From Danxiaibacter flavus (GTDB lineage: Bacteria > Bacteroidota > Bacteroidia > Chitinophagales > Chitinophagaceae), in the NCBI RefSeq assembly GCF_041060425.1, contig NZ_JAULBC010000003.1:186001-250000 (forward strand): a stretch of DNA of 64,000 nucleotides, in the 5' to 3' direction. The position numbers and the translations under genes were made by a program. The notes beneath the pieces are model-generated. The model was not told where the DNA came from and did no database searches. It saw only the letters and a list, made by a program, of their open reading frames with translations. Shown piece after piece: positions 17,998 through 27,713 of the stretch; position 1 is the first letter of the stretch, and every line of letters starts with the position of its first letter.

Positions 17998-18948
17998 ATG
18001 CAGAGCGGCTATGGTATATATACGGTTGGTGATGATAACTTTTTTGCCGGAATTGTTGCGGCAATTAATGCATTAAAATATTATGGTTACGCCGGGCCTA
18101 TTGCTGTTATTGACATTGGCTTTGAACCATGGATGAAAAAATATCTCAGGGGGTTCGCAAATGTAACCGTGTTGGATATCGAACCAATAAAAAAACAGGT
18201 CCGTTTTACAGATGTCGATTCCGATGAGAGTCCGGTAATGAAAGGTTGGGCTTATAAGGCGTTCGGCATTGTTTATTATGACTTGTTTGAAAAATGGACG
18301 TTCATTGACGGAGACTACTTACCACTTTGCAATCTTGAAAAAGAGTTGCTTCCGCTGATAGATGAAGGCTTTGTTATCTCAACTGAAGATGGTACAAATT
18401 ATTGGGGAAGCGACCATGAATCAGCCACCGGCGTAATTCCTGGAAACTATATGAATATCAATGCAGGATTTCTTAGTCTCGATATGAATGTGCATGGCGC
18501 TTTGGTACATGAATGGCGAAATTTGATGACGCGAAGAAAACCATTTGATCTTTGGTATGGTGATCAGGGGGCGTTAAATATTGTGCTGGACAAATATCAA
18601 ACAGAAAAATTTACACTGGACAAAGTGCTATGGAATCAAACCTGGTTGAATAACGAAATGGCACGTGAAAATCGCTGCCTGTTAATCCGCGAGCCTGATG
18701 ATATGCATGCATGGTATGAACCAAAGAATGCGCGGATAATGGGCTGGCATGGTGCAGGTTGGTATAAGCTTTGGCACCAGGTGGGTGTCGATCATTACAG
18801 AAAGGACAATAGTGAGGAACGGGAAAAGTTTTATAAAGAAAGCCAGGAGAAATCGCCATGGCCGATTGTTGAATTGTTCAGGTACTTTTTATTCCTTGAC
18901 AAATTTCACACGCCCCTGAAAAAAAATGAATACTTATTAACCCTGTAG
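17998..18948 (+). CDS. GT-A type glycosyltransferase (GT8-like), 316 aa
   Basis: The protein begins with GIYTVGDDNFFAGIVAAINAL, typical of the nucleotide-sugar binding start of GT-A transferases. It has an Asp-x-Asp metal site in FIDGDYLPL (Asp104, Asp106). Later segments such as NINAGFLSLD and WYGDQGALNIVLD match the acceptor/donor region style of GT8-like enzymes, and a closing MGWHGAGW may give the histidine usual near the end of that fold. No signal peptide is seen; it should act in the cytoplasm. The stop is two bases before the FkbM-type gene, so the two are co-transcribed. Sugar and acceptor are unknown; it may work with the GT9 gene on the same glycan or glycoprotein. Confidence 0.75.
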   Translation: MQSGYGIYTVGDDNFFAGIVAAINALKYYGYAGPIAVIDIGFEPWMKKYLRGFANVTVLDIEPIKKQVRFTDVDSDESPVMKGWAYKAFGIVYYDLFEKWTFIDGDYLPLCNLEKELLPLIDEGFVISTEDGTNYWGSDHESATGVIPGNYMNINAGFLSLDMNVHGALVHEWRNLMTRRKPFDLWYGDQGALNIVLDKYQTEKFTLDKVLWNQTWLNNEMARENRCLLIREPDDMHAWYEPKNARIMGWHGAGWYKLWHQVGVDHYRKDNSEEREKFYKESQEKSPWPIVELFRYFLFLDKFHTPLKKNEYLLTL

Positions 18949-18950
18949 TT

Positions 18951-19553
18951 ATGCGAAAAGTTTTTATTGATTGCGGCGTTAGAGAAGGCGATGCAATAGC
19001 TGCATTTCTCGGAGATAAAGAAGTTGGCGGCGGCGAATATTATAATCGCCTTTTGCCGCGTGAAGACGCGCATGAATTTTCTTTCATCGGATTTGAGTCT
19101 CCCGACTTTAAGTTTAAAGAAGAAACAAAAAAACGCTTTACACATGTTCCCTTTGAATTAAAGGAACAGCTCGTGTGGATCTTTGATGGAGCTGTTGAGT
19201 TTGATACTGACGGTGAGTCATACGACTGTCGACTATTGGAAGTAAGTCGCACCGGGGATGCAGAGCCCTGGCGTCATCCGAACCCTCTTTCTGAAATTAA
19301 ATTGCTGCCTTGTATTGATCTTGCTGCATTTGTGATGAATAACTTCAACCCTGATGATTACCTGATTCTCAAGCTTGATATTGAAGGCGCCGAATATGAT
19401 GTATTACAGCGCATAATTGAAACCAAGGCCATTAGCTGGCTGAATGAATTGTATGCTGAATATCATTGGTGGGGACGGGCAGAGCTGCGACCACAACTGG
19501 AAGATGATATTAAAAAAATAGAAGGGTTGTATTACAGGAATGACTGGCCGTGA
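18951..19553 (+). CDS. FkbM-family methyltransferase, 200 aa
   Basis: The motif LILKLDIEGAEYDVLQRII (about residues 138-156) and the following YAEYH are hallmarks of FkbM-type SAM-dependent O-methyltransferases, many of which methylate sugars. The protein is somewhat shorter than usual and its N-terminal SAM-binding part is little conserved (IDCGVREGDAI). It starts two bases after the glycosyltransferase stop, so the pair forms an operon and probably methylates a glycan made by its neighbour (inference). No membrane segment or signal peptide is present. Confidence 0.78.
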   Translation: MRKVFIDCGVREGDAIAAFLGDKEVGGGEYYNRLLPREDAHEFSFIGFESPDFKFKEETKKRFTHVPFELKEQLVWIFDGAVEFDTDGESYDCRLLEVSRTGDAEPWRHPNPLSEIKLLPCIDLAAFVMNNFNPDDYLILKLDIEGAEYDVLQRIIETKAISWLNELYAEYHWWGRAELRPQLEDDIKKIEGLYYRNDWP

Positions 19554-19559
19554 GAAGAC

Positions 19560-19605
19560 ATCTAAGACCGTAAGACGTGTAAGACAGTAAGAGAGTAAGA
19601 GGTGA
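19560..19605. repeat. Short tandem repeat, GTAAGA type
   Basis: The units taagaccgtaagacg, tgtaagacagtaagag and agtaagagg follow one another just after the FkbM-type stop. A longer version of the same repeat lies at 30283-30350. Confidence 0.6.
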
Positions 19606-19778
19606 GAAAGTCAATAAAAGAGTTGTCGTTTTTTGAAAGTATAGAGTTGATGTTTGAGAAGGGTAAGAATAGAACTATTTGGAGTATTAATAGAAAATGA
19701 ACCGGCCCGCCGTTATTGGTATGGCGTAGGGGGATTATTGGGTAGGGTATCAACAACAGATTAAGAAGTAAAATAGCA

Positions 19779-20264
19779 CTAATGAGTCTGCTTCGAGATG
19801 AAGTTTTTGAGTAAGTAATATTCTGTCGAATTGAGTTTCAATTTTACCTGTATTTGATTTCCATCAATATCCACGGACTTGAGTTGAAATCGTTGCAGCT
19901 TTAACGCTGGAGATGGCATCACCGTTATGATCCACCCTAAAAAAGATGAAACTAATAAAGGTGCATTTTCGTCGGAAATCATTTCAGTTTCAAAAGATTG
20001 TAAAGTGATCTCGTGTGATGGATTGAAAGTCCAGGTAAATGACAATAGTCCAAAAAGATAATATTTCTTTACAACCATGTCTTCTTGTCCTATCGCTATA
20101 AATGGAATCGGTAAAAGGGAAAGTACAATTAAAATAATTGCACTCAGAATTACATAATCCGTCAACGAAAATTTTGTCAATAAATAAAACATAGGCAAAA
20201 TGATGGTAAAGGTTAATCTTACCAACGCGAGTTTTAGTTTTATATTTCGACGGTAAAAGTGCAT
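19779..20264 (-). CDS. Hypothetical membrane protein, 161 aa
   Basis: No family was recognised. Two adjacent hydrophobic segments (about residues 14-30 and 33-56) form a membrane hairpin near the N-terminus. They are followed by a soluble region of about 100 residues with alternating strand-like pattern and a final short helix. This layout resembles small PH-like membrane proteins, but the resemblance is only in topology. The ATG at 20264 is the only sensible start. It stands between the FkbM-type gene (convergent) and the GH9 gene (same strand, upstream). Confidence 0.6.
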   Translation of the reverse strand: MHFYRRNIKLKLALVRLTFTIILPMFYLLTKFSLTDYVILSAIILIVLSLLPIPFIAIGQEDMVVKKYYLFGLLSFTWTFNPSHEITLQSFETEMISDENAPLLVSSFLGWIITVMPSPALKLQRFQLKSVDIDGNQIQVKLKLNSTEYYLLKNFISKQTH

Positions 20265-20327
20265 TTGAGATTGTTCATGAAAAATAATGAAAATTTTAGT
20301 TGCTAAGTAAAATAAGCAACATCCACA

Positions 20328-23237
20328 TTACTTTTCCCAAACCGCTCCACTCACTTCTTTTCTTTGCGATAAATTATCGTCGGGGTAAACTACGACCACC
20401 CATGGTACTTGCTTGTTTTCGGTTTTATATTTCCATTCAAGTGTTGTTGTTGCGTTTGTTTGAAGTGTGGCTTCTTTAACGTTGTTTGCAGGTGTCAAGT
20501 TATTTGTACGCAGCGTAAATTTATGTTTGCCGGATCCGCTTGCTTTAACCGTGATGGTTATTTCTCCATTGGTGGATGTTGTTTTTGATACTTCAAAGTT
20601 TACGGCAAGGCCAGTCCGTAATTCAAGTTGATATGTTGTTCCCGGCAGAAAACTTTGAGATTGTTGATTACCATTGCTGCTTACAACATATTTTCCTTCG
20701 GGCAACATGATCCTGAAATGCCCGTCAGCGCCGGGCTCAACTGGCGTTTTTTCAGCGGTAGAAACTTCCTTAAATTCAACGGAGCTATTAGCCATACCCT
20801 GCACAAGCGCATTTCCACTTACGTCTTTCAATAACCAAACCCAGCGCGCAACCGGGTGTACCCATATCTCTTTGTACGTCCAGGTGTTTTGTACAGGCCA
20901 ATACGGAGCGTCATCATCTCCCCTGCTTTGGATACCTACCGGCAATGCACCGACCATGTCACCGGACGATGGTGTATATAGTGGAACAAAATCATGTCCC
21001 TCTCCCCACATGGTACTTTGTGAGAAAGGATTTTTTCCGATAATCCATTCCAGCTGGTGTTCTGAAAGCTGTGCTGAGGCCAAGTCACCGCGCAACTTTG
21101 CTGCGTTTGCCAATGCCTGCGCTTGCGGCAATATGGTACCAAAATGCCCGCGATAATCCATCCATACAGGAAACAAACGCAGGTAATGGCCCTTGCCTAA
21201 TGGTACGCCGTTTAACACCTGGTTCTTAAAAAAAGGTTTCCTGCTTTCGGGAACGTGCAAATATTCTGTGTCTGAATAAACTGATGCCGGCATTACATTA
21301 TAGGGTGCAGTATAAGATGATATATTTTTCAGATATTCTGAATAGAGTGTGATGGATGAGTACCATTTCATCCAGTCTGCGTGGTCGGGAAAGGCATTGC
21401 AAAGCATCGTAAGCGCCAGCGTTGGCCCTTGTTCCCTGCCGCGATGGCAATAATGCAGCAGGCGATCCTTTTCTGATGTTGTATAATAAAAGCCCGTCAT
21501 TGGAATATCCCAATCCGTGCGCTCCCTTTGCTGAGCAGCCATGATCTTCTTCGCAAATGCTGCTGCGTTATCTGCATATGCTGCATCGCCCGTTGCACGC
21601 CAAAGATCAACGGCAGCGATAACTGCCTGTGACAGTAATTCATGTTCTACATTATCCGAATCAAAAGAACCTCTCCATATCTCTTTTGATTTTTTTATTG
21701 AAGGCATTCCTGCTATTGCAAACTTCCAGTCCTGTTTAGCCATCTGCAACGCCTGCGCGGCAAGGCGGGGATCGTTATCTTTTAAAACACGCCAGGCCAA
21801 AGCTTCAATCGCAGCGCATTCAAAATTCGTCATTGGGTTGTTGCGTGCAGTAGCTGTAATATCATCATCGTCGCCCATTATATTATTTGTTCTGCGACTG
21901 CTGATAGAACCCTGGTTACGAAAACCATCCCCAAAACTTGTTTTCATCACCCAATCCAGTCCCCAGCAAGCTTCTTCAACAACACGCTTATATAAGGCCT
22001 CATCTTCTTCTCTCGCGTGAAGCTTTTCTGCTGTACTGAATAAAGCATAAGTGATTTCTCCTGTATTTTCTAATCCCTGGGTAAGATCCCCTGCGTCATG
22101 CCAACCACCGTTAATGATCATTCTTTTGTTGTCGTGCACTGCCGTCCAATCGCGGTGACAAGGACCATGCACACCGGGAATATCCATGCCACATCTTTCT
22201 GCATAAAAGAAATTCAATGCTTTCCACAGGCTGCTGTTCCAAACATCTCCATCCACTTTAAATGGCGCTGTACTAATCTCTCCCGCTTTCAACACGTACG
22301 TTCCGGGTTTCCTTATTTCCGTGAAATCCATCACCTGGAAATTGCCTATATGCGAGCTAACTGATTCAATCGGTTTCGACAAAACAACCTCGCCATTCTC
22401 CTGGTTGACCAGCTCGAAATTCTTAGCGTTGATGTTATTGGCTATAGCTGTCTTGTTTGAGCCTGTTTGGTATCCTGCATGACTGTATGAAATGCGTCCC
22501 TGCCATACGTCCCAGCCTTCAATTTTATCCGGATCAACCAGTTCAAGATCCATTTGATCAAAATAGAACTTTATAGAATCGGATTCGCCAGCCATATTGC
22601 CAGACAACCCGTACGACATTTCAAACGCAGTGATCTTGTCTCTTGCCACATTACTTATTTCCCATACAACGTGGTTCCATTGATGGTTTCTCAGGATGAG
22701 TGAAGTCTCTCCTTCCTGCCCAAAAAGCCCCGGCAATTTTTCAACGCCGTCATTATACAAGCGGCAATCCAGAGCGGTTGTGTAAAAACCAGGCAGATCC
22801 GGATATATCCAGATTGAAATGCGGTTAAAATGCGTCCAGTCTTCTCCGTCAAAATGCCTTCTTACGCCGGAGCGTCCCCATCCCCGTCCGCTTGACGGAG
22901 CAATTCCTGCAAGTCTTACAGGCGTTTTCATTAACAGACTGTGTGTTCCCTTATGCACCTGGTCTTTACTTAATTCCAAAGCAGCAACAGAACCGCTTGA
23001 GTCCACAATTTTAGTAACCACCCTCGCGTCTACAACAGCACCTCCGGCAGTAGTAAAACCATGCCAGGTCTCAAGATGCTCCATATCATCTAATACCCGG
23101 GTTTCATTAACTTTCTTATTCAACCAGCGATAGGAAGCAGACTGTTTAAAATCCACACTGAGCGGATTTCTTTCGTTTTTAAACTTAAATGCAAGTAAAC
23201 AGAGACCCGTAACAAGCAGGAAAAGCAGGTATTTCAT
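20328..23237 (-). CDS. Secreted glycoside hydrolase family 9 enzyme, 969 aa
   Basis: The start is set at ATG 23237 because a signal peptide begins there (residues 1-17, YLLFLLVTGLCLLAF); a longer frame to 23324 adds an unlikely leader. Residues about 50-235 form a carbohydrate-binding-like beta domain and about 245-330 an immunoglobulin-like domain typical of the GH9 N-terminus. The catalytic domain has GGWHDAGDL with Asp381 and Asp384, the expected nucleophile-activating aspartates. The C-terminal side has LEWIIGKNPF and TYKEIWVHPV, where the glutamate is the probable proton donor. The last 150 residues look like a carboxypeptidase-regulatory-like and a second beta domain. Endo-beta-glucanase or related glucan hydrolase activity is likely. 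It is not obviously linked to the pigment cluster that follows. Confidence 0.88.
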   Translation of the reverse strand: MKYLLFLLVTGLCLLAFKFKNERNPLSVDFKQSASYRWLNKKVNETRVLDDMEHLETWHGFTTAGGAVVDARVVTKIVDSSGSVAALELSKDQVHKGTHSLLMKTPVRLAGIAPSSGRGWGRSGVRRHFDGEDWTHFNRISIWIYPDLPGFYTTALDCRLYNDGVEKLPGLFGQEGETSLILRNHQWNHVVWEISNVARDKITAFEMSYGLSGNMAGESDSIKFYFDQMDLELVDPDKIEGWDVWQGRISYSHAGYQTGSNKTAIANNINAKNFELVNQENGEVVLSKPIESVSSHIGNFQVMDFTEIRKPGTYVLKAGEISTAPFKVDGDVWNSSLWKALNFFYAERCGMDIPGVHGPCHRDWTAVHDNKRMIINGGWHDAGDLTQGLENTGEITYALFSTAEKLHAREEDEALYKRVVEEACWGLDWVMKTSFGDGFRNQGSISSRRTNNIMGDDDDITATARNNPMTNFECAAIEALAWRVLKDNDPRLAAQALQMAKQDWKFAIAGMPSIKKSKEIWRGSFDSDNVEHELLSQAVIAAVDLWRATGDAAYADNAAAFAKKIMAAQQRERTDWDIPMTGFYYTTSEKDRLLHYCHRGREQGPTLALTMLCNAFPDHADWMKWYSSITLYSEYLKNISSYTAPYNVMPASVYSDTEYLHVPESRKPFFKNQVLNGVPLGKGHYLRLFPVWMDYRGHFGTILPQAQALANAAKLRGDLASAQLSEHQLEWIIGKNPFSQSTMWGEGHDFVPLYTPSSGDMVGALPVGIQSRGDDDAPYWPVQNTWTYKEIWVHPVARWVWLLKDVSGNALVQGMANSSVEFKEVSTAEKTPVEPGADGHFRIMLPEGKYVVSSNGNQQSQSFLPGTTYQLELRTGLAVNFEVSKTTSTNGEITITVKASGSGKHKFTLRTNNLTPANNVKEATLQTNATTTLEWKYKTENKQVPWVVVVYPDDNLSQRKEVSGAVWEK

Positions 23238-23379
23238 TTTGGTTTGTTTGAGTGGTTGCGGCTTGCTTAAAATTAAGCAATTATCTGCTATGTTGAGGTC
23301 AACTTGAATTGAATGATAAATCAATACGGCCGTCGCAGCATGCCATGATTGGCCCAGCCTTCAACCAGGACGAATTTAT

Positions 23380-24093
23380 TCAGTTGGATTGAAGATGGTA
23401 TTGTGATGTCGCATGTTCCACGCCACCTTGCGCGGATACAAAGCAATAGGCAATAAATTGCTCATGATGAGAAAAGGATAAGGGCATGCCGGATTTATTA
23501 TCGTCAATTAGTATATCTGGAATACCGTTCTGGTTTTTGTTGATTTGCAGATTGGCTGAAGGAAAAAGTTCTTTTAATTGCTTTAGCGTAAGTTCTCTTA
23601 CTTCCAGATGCTGAAAAGCATAATCATAGCTTTTAATACGAGAGATACCCCATTGAATATGCATAAAACCATCTCCGTTGGTGACAACTGAATGAATGAA
23701 TTCATTACTTACCAATGATCTGCTGCGGAAAGAAATTTCATCATACACAGCAATGCATTCGAATGAATGATTTGGATTAAATCCCTTTGCACTGATCTTG
23801 TTTGTGGTAAAAGTAACAACAGGCTGACCTTTTGGAAGATCAACCTGCTCAATGATTATTTTTTTTGGAGAAAAAATGAGTTCTGTATTATTTCTCTTAT
23901 GACATTTGTAAACCGATTCCTTTACTGACCATAGCAGCCATGCAAAGTGTTCAAAAGGAAGAATTGCAGCAAACGTTTCATCGTAAAGATCAACTTCTTC
24001 CTGTGTAAGAAATTTAGAGTAAAACCTTGCCTGCTTTGTCCGCGTGGCGTCTATGCTTTTTAAGCTAATAATATCATTCCCGACACTTATCAA
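23380..24093 (-). CDS. 4'-phosphopantetheinyl transferase-like protein, 237 aa
   Basis: VGNDIISL (4-11) and LLWSVKESVYK (about 53-63) match the metal- and CoA-binding motifs of phosphopantetheinyl transferases. A C-terminal PLSFSHHEQFIAY block resembles the closing strand of Sfp-type proteins. It should load the pantetheine arm onto the carrier protein encoded just upstream. The start is TTG 24093, overlapping the ACP stop by four bases, which indicates coupling. The length is between AcpS (about 120 aa) and typical Sfp (about 230 aa), consistent with an Sfp-like pseudo-dimer. A second, AcpS-like transferase lies at 51.4 kb, so the cluster has two. Confidence 0.82.
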   Translation of the reverse strand: MISVGNDIISLKSIDATRTKQARFYSKFLTQEEVDLYDETFAAILPFEHFAWLLWSVKESVYKCHKRNNTELIFSPKKIIIEQVDLPKGQPVVTFTTNKISAKGFNPNHSFECIAVYDEISFRSRSLVSNEFIHSVVTNGDGFMHIQWGISRIKSYDYAFQHLEVRELTLKQLKELFPSANLQINKNQNGIPDILIDDNKSGMPLSFSHHEQFIAYCFVSAQGGVEHATSQYHLQSN

Positions 24094-24347
24094 CTTTTCT
24101 CTTTCATTTTTTCCAGGATGACATCAATGCAGCTTCCCACATTGTGAATTTTTTCTGCAGAGTCCATGTCAATTTCAATATCATATTTGTTTTCGGCATC
24201 AATAATAATGTCAACAAGGTTGGCAGAGTTAATTTTCAGGTCTTTTATCAAATCAGTTTCATCAGTAATTGAATTGAGAGCCTCTTTGTTAACCATATAG
24301 GGCGATAATACTTTCTTAAGTTCATCCAGGATTACTTGTCTATCCAT
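24090..24347 (-). CDS. Acyl carrier protein, 85 aa
   Basis: This is a small acidic four-helix carrier. The pantetheine-accepting serine is Ser41 in LKINSANLVDIIID, where the usual Asp-Ser is Asn-Ser. It lies four bases after the KS gene and overlaps the PPTase gene, so KS, ACP and PPTase are made together. It probably holds the growing acyl chain of this block. Confidence 0.88.
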   Translation of the reverse strand: MDRQVILDELKKVLSPYMVNKEALNSITDETDLIKDLKINSANLVDIIIDAENKYDIEIDMDSAEKIHNVGSCIDVILEKMKEKS

Positions 24348-24351
24348 TTTA

Positions 24352-25620
24352 TTATTTAAATTTTGAAAAAATTAAACATGTGTTCACATCTCCAAAGCCA
24401 AAATTAGCTTTCGCCGCAATATTAATCTCTTTATTTATACGCTGGGTAGGCAAAGAATTAACACTTACAATATTTGTAATATCCGGGTTGGGATCTTCTA
24501 AATTGATATTTGGGTGAACAAATTTGTGCATGATCTGCAAAATTACGGCAACAATTTCAATAGACCCAGCTGCACTAAGGCAATGTCCGATCATTGATTT
24601 TAACGAATTGGTCAATGGAAATTCGTCACCTCTTCTGTTTAATGTGGACGCCCAGCTCTCTATTTCCATTTTGTCAGCAGCTGTCGCGGTTAAATGGCCG
24701 CTGATCAGGTCAATCTCCTGAGGCAATACACCAGAATTATGCAGGGCATTTGTTATACAACTCGCTATTCCTTTGGGATTGGGCGCGGTCATTGTACCGC
24801 CGTCTCTTTGTCCGCCGGAATTGGTGTCACCACCAAGAATTTCTGCATAAATCGTTGCGTTGCGGGCAAGCGCAAATTCAAGATCTTCAATAACCAAAGC
24901 GCCGGCGCCAGATCCGGGAATAAAGCCATTGGCTGTGGCACTCATTGGTCTGGAGGCTTTTTCAGGTTCATCATTGAACTTTCTTGCGAGTACACGCATT
25001 GAATCAAAAGCACCGAAAATATAGGGGTCTATATATTCATTGCTACCCACCACCATCCGTTTGGCTATGCCATGTTTAATATATTCGTAGCCCATTAAAA
25101 CAGCCTGAGAGCCCGTTGCACAGGCAGCGGAATTGGTAATTACCCGGTTTCCAAGGCCTAAAAGACCGGAAATGTAAGCTGTTGCGCCGCTGTTCATGAG
25201 TTGTTCCACCATGCGGGAACCAAGTTTTCTCGCCTGTTTTGCATCTACATACGAGATAACCCTTTTCATTGCCTCGGTATCAGCCACACTGTTGCCGAAA
25301 ACACAGCCGGTTTCCCAACGTATTTCATTCGATTCAAGCGTATTACCTGCATCCAGCCAGGCATCAGCGGCAGCTTTAATGGCATATCCGATTGTACTTG
25401 CTTTTAAGCCATACATCGCCACATCTGAAAGATAACCTTTCAGATCCTCCAGTTCAAATGGTGGCACACCGCAAACCTGGGAATTAAAATTCAGCTCTTT
25501 GTATTGAGGTACGAATTTTAAACCGGATATGCCGTTTTGTATCGCATGCAAGAAGGCGGGAATGCCCACTCCGTTCGGAGAAACAACGCCTAAACCCGTT
25601 ACAACCACGCGCCGACTCAT
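24352..25620 (-). CDS. FabF-type beta-ketoacyl-ACP synthase, 422 aa
   Basis: The thiolase-fold enzyme keeps all the condensing residues: Cys167 in NSAACATGSQ, His309 in SGHLTATAAD, Lys341 and His346 in SLKSMIGHCLSAAG. Length and order are those of FabF/KASII. It would condense malonyl-ACP with an acyl-ACP in the elongation cycle. The His309 motif (GHLTATAAD) departs from the usual AHGTxTxxxD, which separates it from the other three ketosynthases in the window. It is in the same block as an ACP, a complete dehydratase and a FabI-like reductase, so it likely serves a saturated chain, perhaps the alkyl part of a dialkylresorcinol (inference). Confidence 0.9.
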   Translation of the reverse strand: MSRRVVVTGLGVVSPNGVGIPAFLHAIQNGISGLKFVPQYKELNFNSQVCGVPPFELEDLKGYLSDVAMYGLKASTIGYAIKAAADAWLDAGNTLESNEIRWETGCVFGNSVADTEAMKRVISYVDAKQARKLGSRMVEQLMNSGATAYISGLLGLGNRVITNSAACATGSQAVLMGYEYIKHGIAKRMVVGSNEYIDPYIFGAFDSMRVLARKFNDEPEKASRPMSATANGFIPGSGAGALVIEDLEFALARNATIYAEILGGDTNSGGQRDGGTMTAPNPKGIASCITNALHNSGVLPQEIDLISGHLTATAADKMEIESWASTLNRRGDEFPLTNSLKSMIGHCLSAAGSIEIVAVILQIMHKFVHPNINLEDPNPDITNIVSVNSLPTQRINKEINIAAKANFGFGDVNTCLIFSKFK

Positions 25621-25636
25621 ATAATATATTTCACTT

Positions 25637-26080
25637 TTAAACTAACTTTTTTATAATTCCCGCAAACATCCCTCTGGCTATCAATTCCTTGTCTTCGTTA
25701 TGCATTTCAACATAGCATTTAAGCTTTCCGAAACGAAAATATTCTTTTTTAGAGATTACTGTCACTTTTTGCCCCGGCAATACCATTTTAAAAAAAGAAA
25801 CATCTGTAGATGTCAGGAGCGGGATCACCTGTTCATTTTCGCTTTTCAGCTCTTTTTGAATAAAGAAAATGCCCAGGACCACCAAGCCAATTTGTGCCAT
25901 TATTTCAGTTATGATCACACCCGGCGTTACCGGATTGCCTACAAAATGATCCTCATAAAAGAAAGCATCGGGTCGCAGTGTATAGTTGCCAGTAACGCCG
26001 TTTTCATCAATAGCCAAAATGTTGTCAACAAATCTGAATGACGACTTATAAGGCAGATAATTTAAAAGGTCATTATGCAT
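25637..26080 (-). CDS. FabZ-like 3-hydroxyacyl-ACP dehydratase, complete active site
   Basis: The 147-aa hotdog protein carries both active-site residues: His45 in DHFVGNPVTPG and Glu59 in IITEIMAQ. It should remove water from 3-hydroxyacyl-ACP. ATG 26080 is preferred to a TTG at 26089 that would add three residues. It lies 16 nt upstream of the FabF-type gene on the same strand. The two other hotdog dehydratases in this window each lack one of these residues. Confidence 0.88.
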   Translation of the reverse strand: MHNDLLNYLPYKSSFRFVDNILAIDENGVTGNYTLRPDAFFYEDHFVGNPVTPGVIITEIMAQIGLVVLGIFFIQKELKSENEQVIPLLTSTDVSFFKMVLPGQKVTVISKKEYFRFGKLKCYVEMHNEDKELIARGMFAGIIKKLV

Positions 26081-26200
26081 GGAAATCAATTATTGAAGAC
26101 TGAAATTTGAGATTTGAAATTTTATTTAGTGTTTAAAACATTTGATTTTGGCATTCGTATGATATCTAATTTGAAATTTCCAATCTCAAATCCAATAAAT

Positions 26201-27004
26201 TCATTTGCAATGTTCTCCACCGTCAACATGTATCAGTGCCCCATTTATCCATAACGCTTCCGGTAAACATAAAAGATAAATAACGTTTGCAACATCTTGC
26301 GGCGTAGTGATCCTTCCTAACGGATTGCGGCTTGACGTAAACTCAGCCAGTTGTTTACTTCCGGGAATCTTTTTAAAAGATGGCGTTTCGGTCACTCCTG
26401 CCTGAATAATATTTGTCCTTAGTCCGAAACGTGCAAACTCAACTGCCATATAAGTGGCCAGGCTTTCCAGCGAAGCCTTGGCAACCGAAACCGCAGCATA
26501 ACTTTCCCAGTATTTATGAGCACCTTCACTGGTTAAACCGATGACTCTGGCGTCATCACTAAAAAGATCTTCTGCGAGGAGTATTCTTGTCCAGTCCAGC
26601 AGACTATTACTCATTGCATATGTGGTGAGCTGGAGATCTTCAATAGAGAGCGTTTCACCAGGGTTTCTTTCTTCTGCTGCCAACGGTTTCAGATTACCGC
26701 GGGCTATTGAATGCAACAACAGTTTAACTGATTTCTTTGGGAAACCTACATTCTGTAATCCTTTGATAAATGATGTACGCCCATCTTCTGTAAGCGCATT
26801 AATGTTATAAGGCAGAACCTTTACATCATTTTTTCCGGCAATATCTGACAGCTGAAGTTTTATTTGTTTTTCGGCAGCATGCGTTTCCCTGTACAATAAA
26901 GCAATGTTCATTCCATTGGCAGCAAGTTTTTCAATGGCCGCATAACCAAAGCCGCTGGAGCCACCAAGTATTATTGCCCACTGGTCGGGAAATTGTTTAT
27001 TCAC
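26201..27004 (-). CDS. FabI-like short-chain dehydrogenase/reductase, 267 aa
   Basis: The Rossmann start is LGGSSGFGYAA (13-23). The catalytic pair is Tyr169 and Lys176, spaced Y-x6-K as in FabI enoyl-ACP reductases rather than Y-x3-K as in classical SDRs. HSIARG (98-103) also fits a FabI-type loop. It is therefore likely an enoyl-ACP reductase giving a saturated chain in this block. The start is GTG 27004; no upstream ATG fits. It is the first gene of the minus-strand block and is divergent from the 27.7-kb operon. Confidence 0.82.
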   Translation of the reverse strand: MNKQFPDQWAIILGGSSGFGYAAIEKLAANGMNIALLYRETHAAEKQIKLQLSDIAGKNDVKVLPYNINALTEDGRTSFIKGLQNVGFPKKSVKLLLHSIARGNLKPLAAEERNPGETLSIEDLQLTTYAMSNSLLDWTRILLAEDLFSDDARVIGLTSEGAHKYWESYAAVSVAKASLESLATYMAVEFARFGLRTNIIQAGVTETPSFKKIPGSKQLAEFTSSRNPLGRITTPQDVANVIYLLCLPEALWINGALIHVDGGEHCK

Positions 27005-27059
27005 GTGAACTATTTAAAGTTGTTAGATAATGCGTTCTGCCAAAACAGGCTGCAAGTAA

Positions 27060-27690
27060 ATGAATTTCTTAATATAAAGCTAAAAGAGCTGTGAGCTATC
27101 AGCTATGAGCTGTCAGCTTTTCTTCGCACCAGTAGGATAGGTAAGCAATTAAATTGTCATTTCCCCGAAGGTTTTGATAACGTTTGTATTCCCTCTGCGC
27201 CTTTGCTTCTTTGCGTGAATTAGCTGTAAGCTATCAGCTATGAGCTATTAGCTGTTCTTCTCACCAATAGGCCTCAACAACTATTGAAAATTATCATTTA
27301 CCCAGGGGGTTTGATGACATTTGTATTCTCTCTGCGCCTTTGCTTCTTTGCGTAAATCAGCTGTGAGCTATCAGCTTTTCTTCGCATCTGTAGGGATCAG
27401 TAAGTAATTAAATTGTCGTCCCTCCTAAGGTTTTGATGACGTTTGTATTCCTTCTCCGCCTTTGCTTCTTTGCGTTCTTTGCGTGAAACTAGCTACGAGC
27501 TATCAGCTTTCAGCGATCAGCTATACCACATGTCGAAAGAAACTTGTCAACCATGAGGTAGCCGTCATTCCTGAAGTCGTTTTGATCTCTCCAGTAATTT
27601 CGCTGCGTCGCCGCCTCTTCGCGTCCGCTGCGTGAAACAAACTGTGAGCTATCAGCTTTAAGCATTGAGCTTTAGGCTTTAAGCTTCTCT
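27060..27690. repeat. Tandem degenerate repeat array, about 130-bp period
   Basis: Four to five imperfect units follow one another. Each begins with agctgtgagctatcagct, then ttcttctcacc-like and gttttgatgac parts, and closes with gcctttgcttctttgcg. The 710-bp gap (27005-27713) contains no gene. It separates the divergent FabI-like gene and the darA/darB operon, so any promoter for either must lie in or beside it. Confidence 0.7.
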
Positions 27691-27697
27691 AAAACCT

Positions 27698-27705
27698 TAT
27701 ATTTG
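27698..27705 (+). promoter_or_regulatory. Candidate Bacteroidota -7 element, TATATTTG
   Basis: TATATTTG fits the TAnnTTTG pattern of Bacteroidota housekeeping promoters and lies nine bases before the ATG at 27714. No clear -33 TTTG was found at the right spacing. If used, the message would be almost leaderless. Confidence 0.3.
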
Positions 27706-27713
27706 CCACCGAT

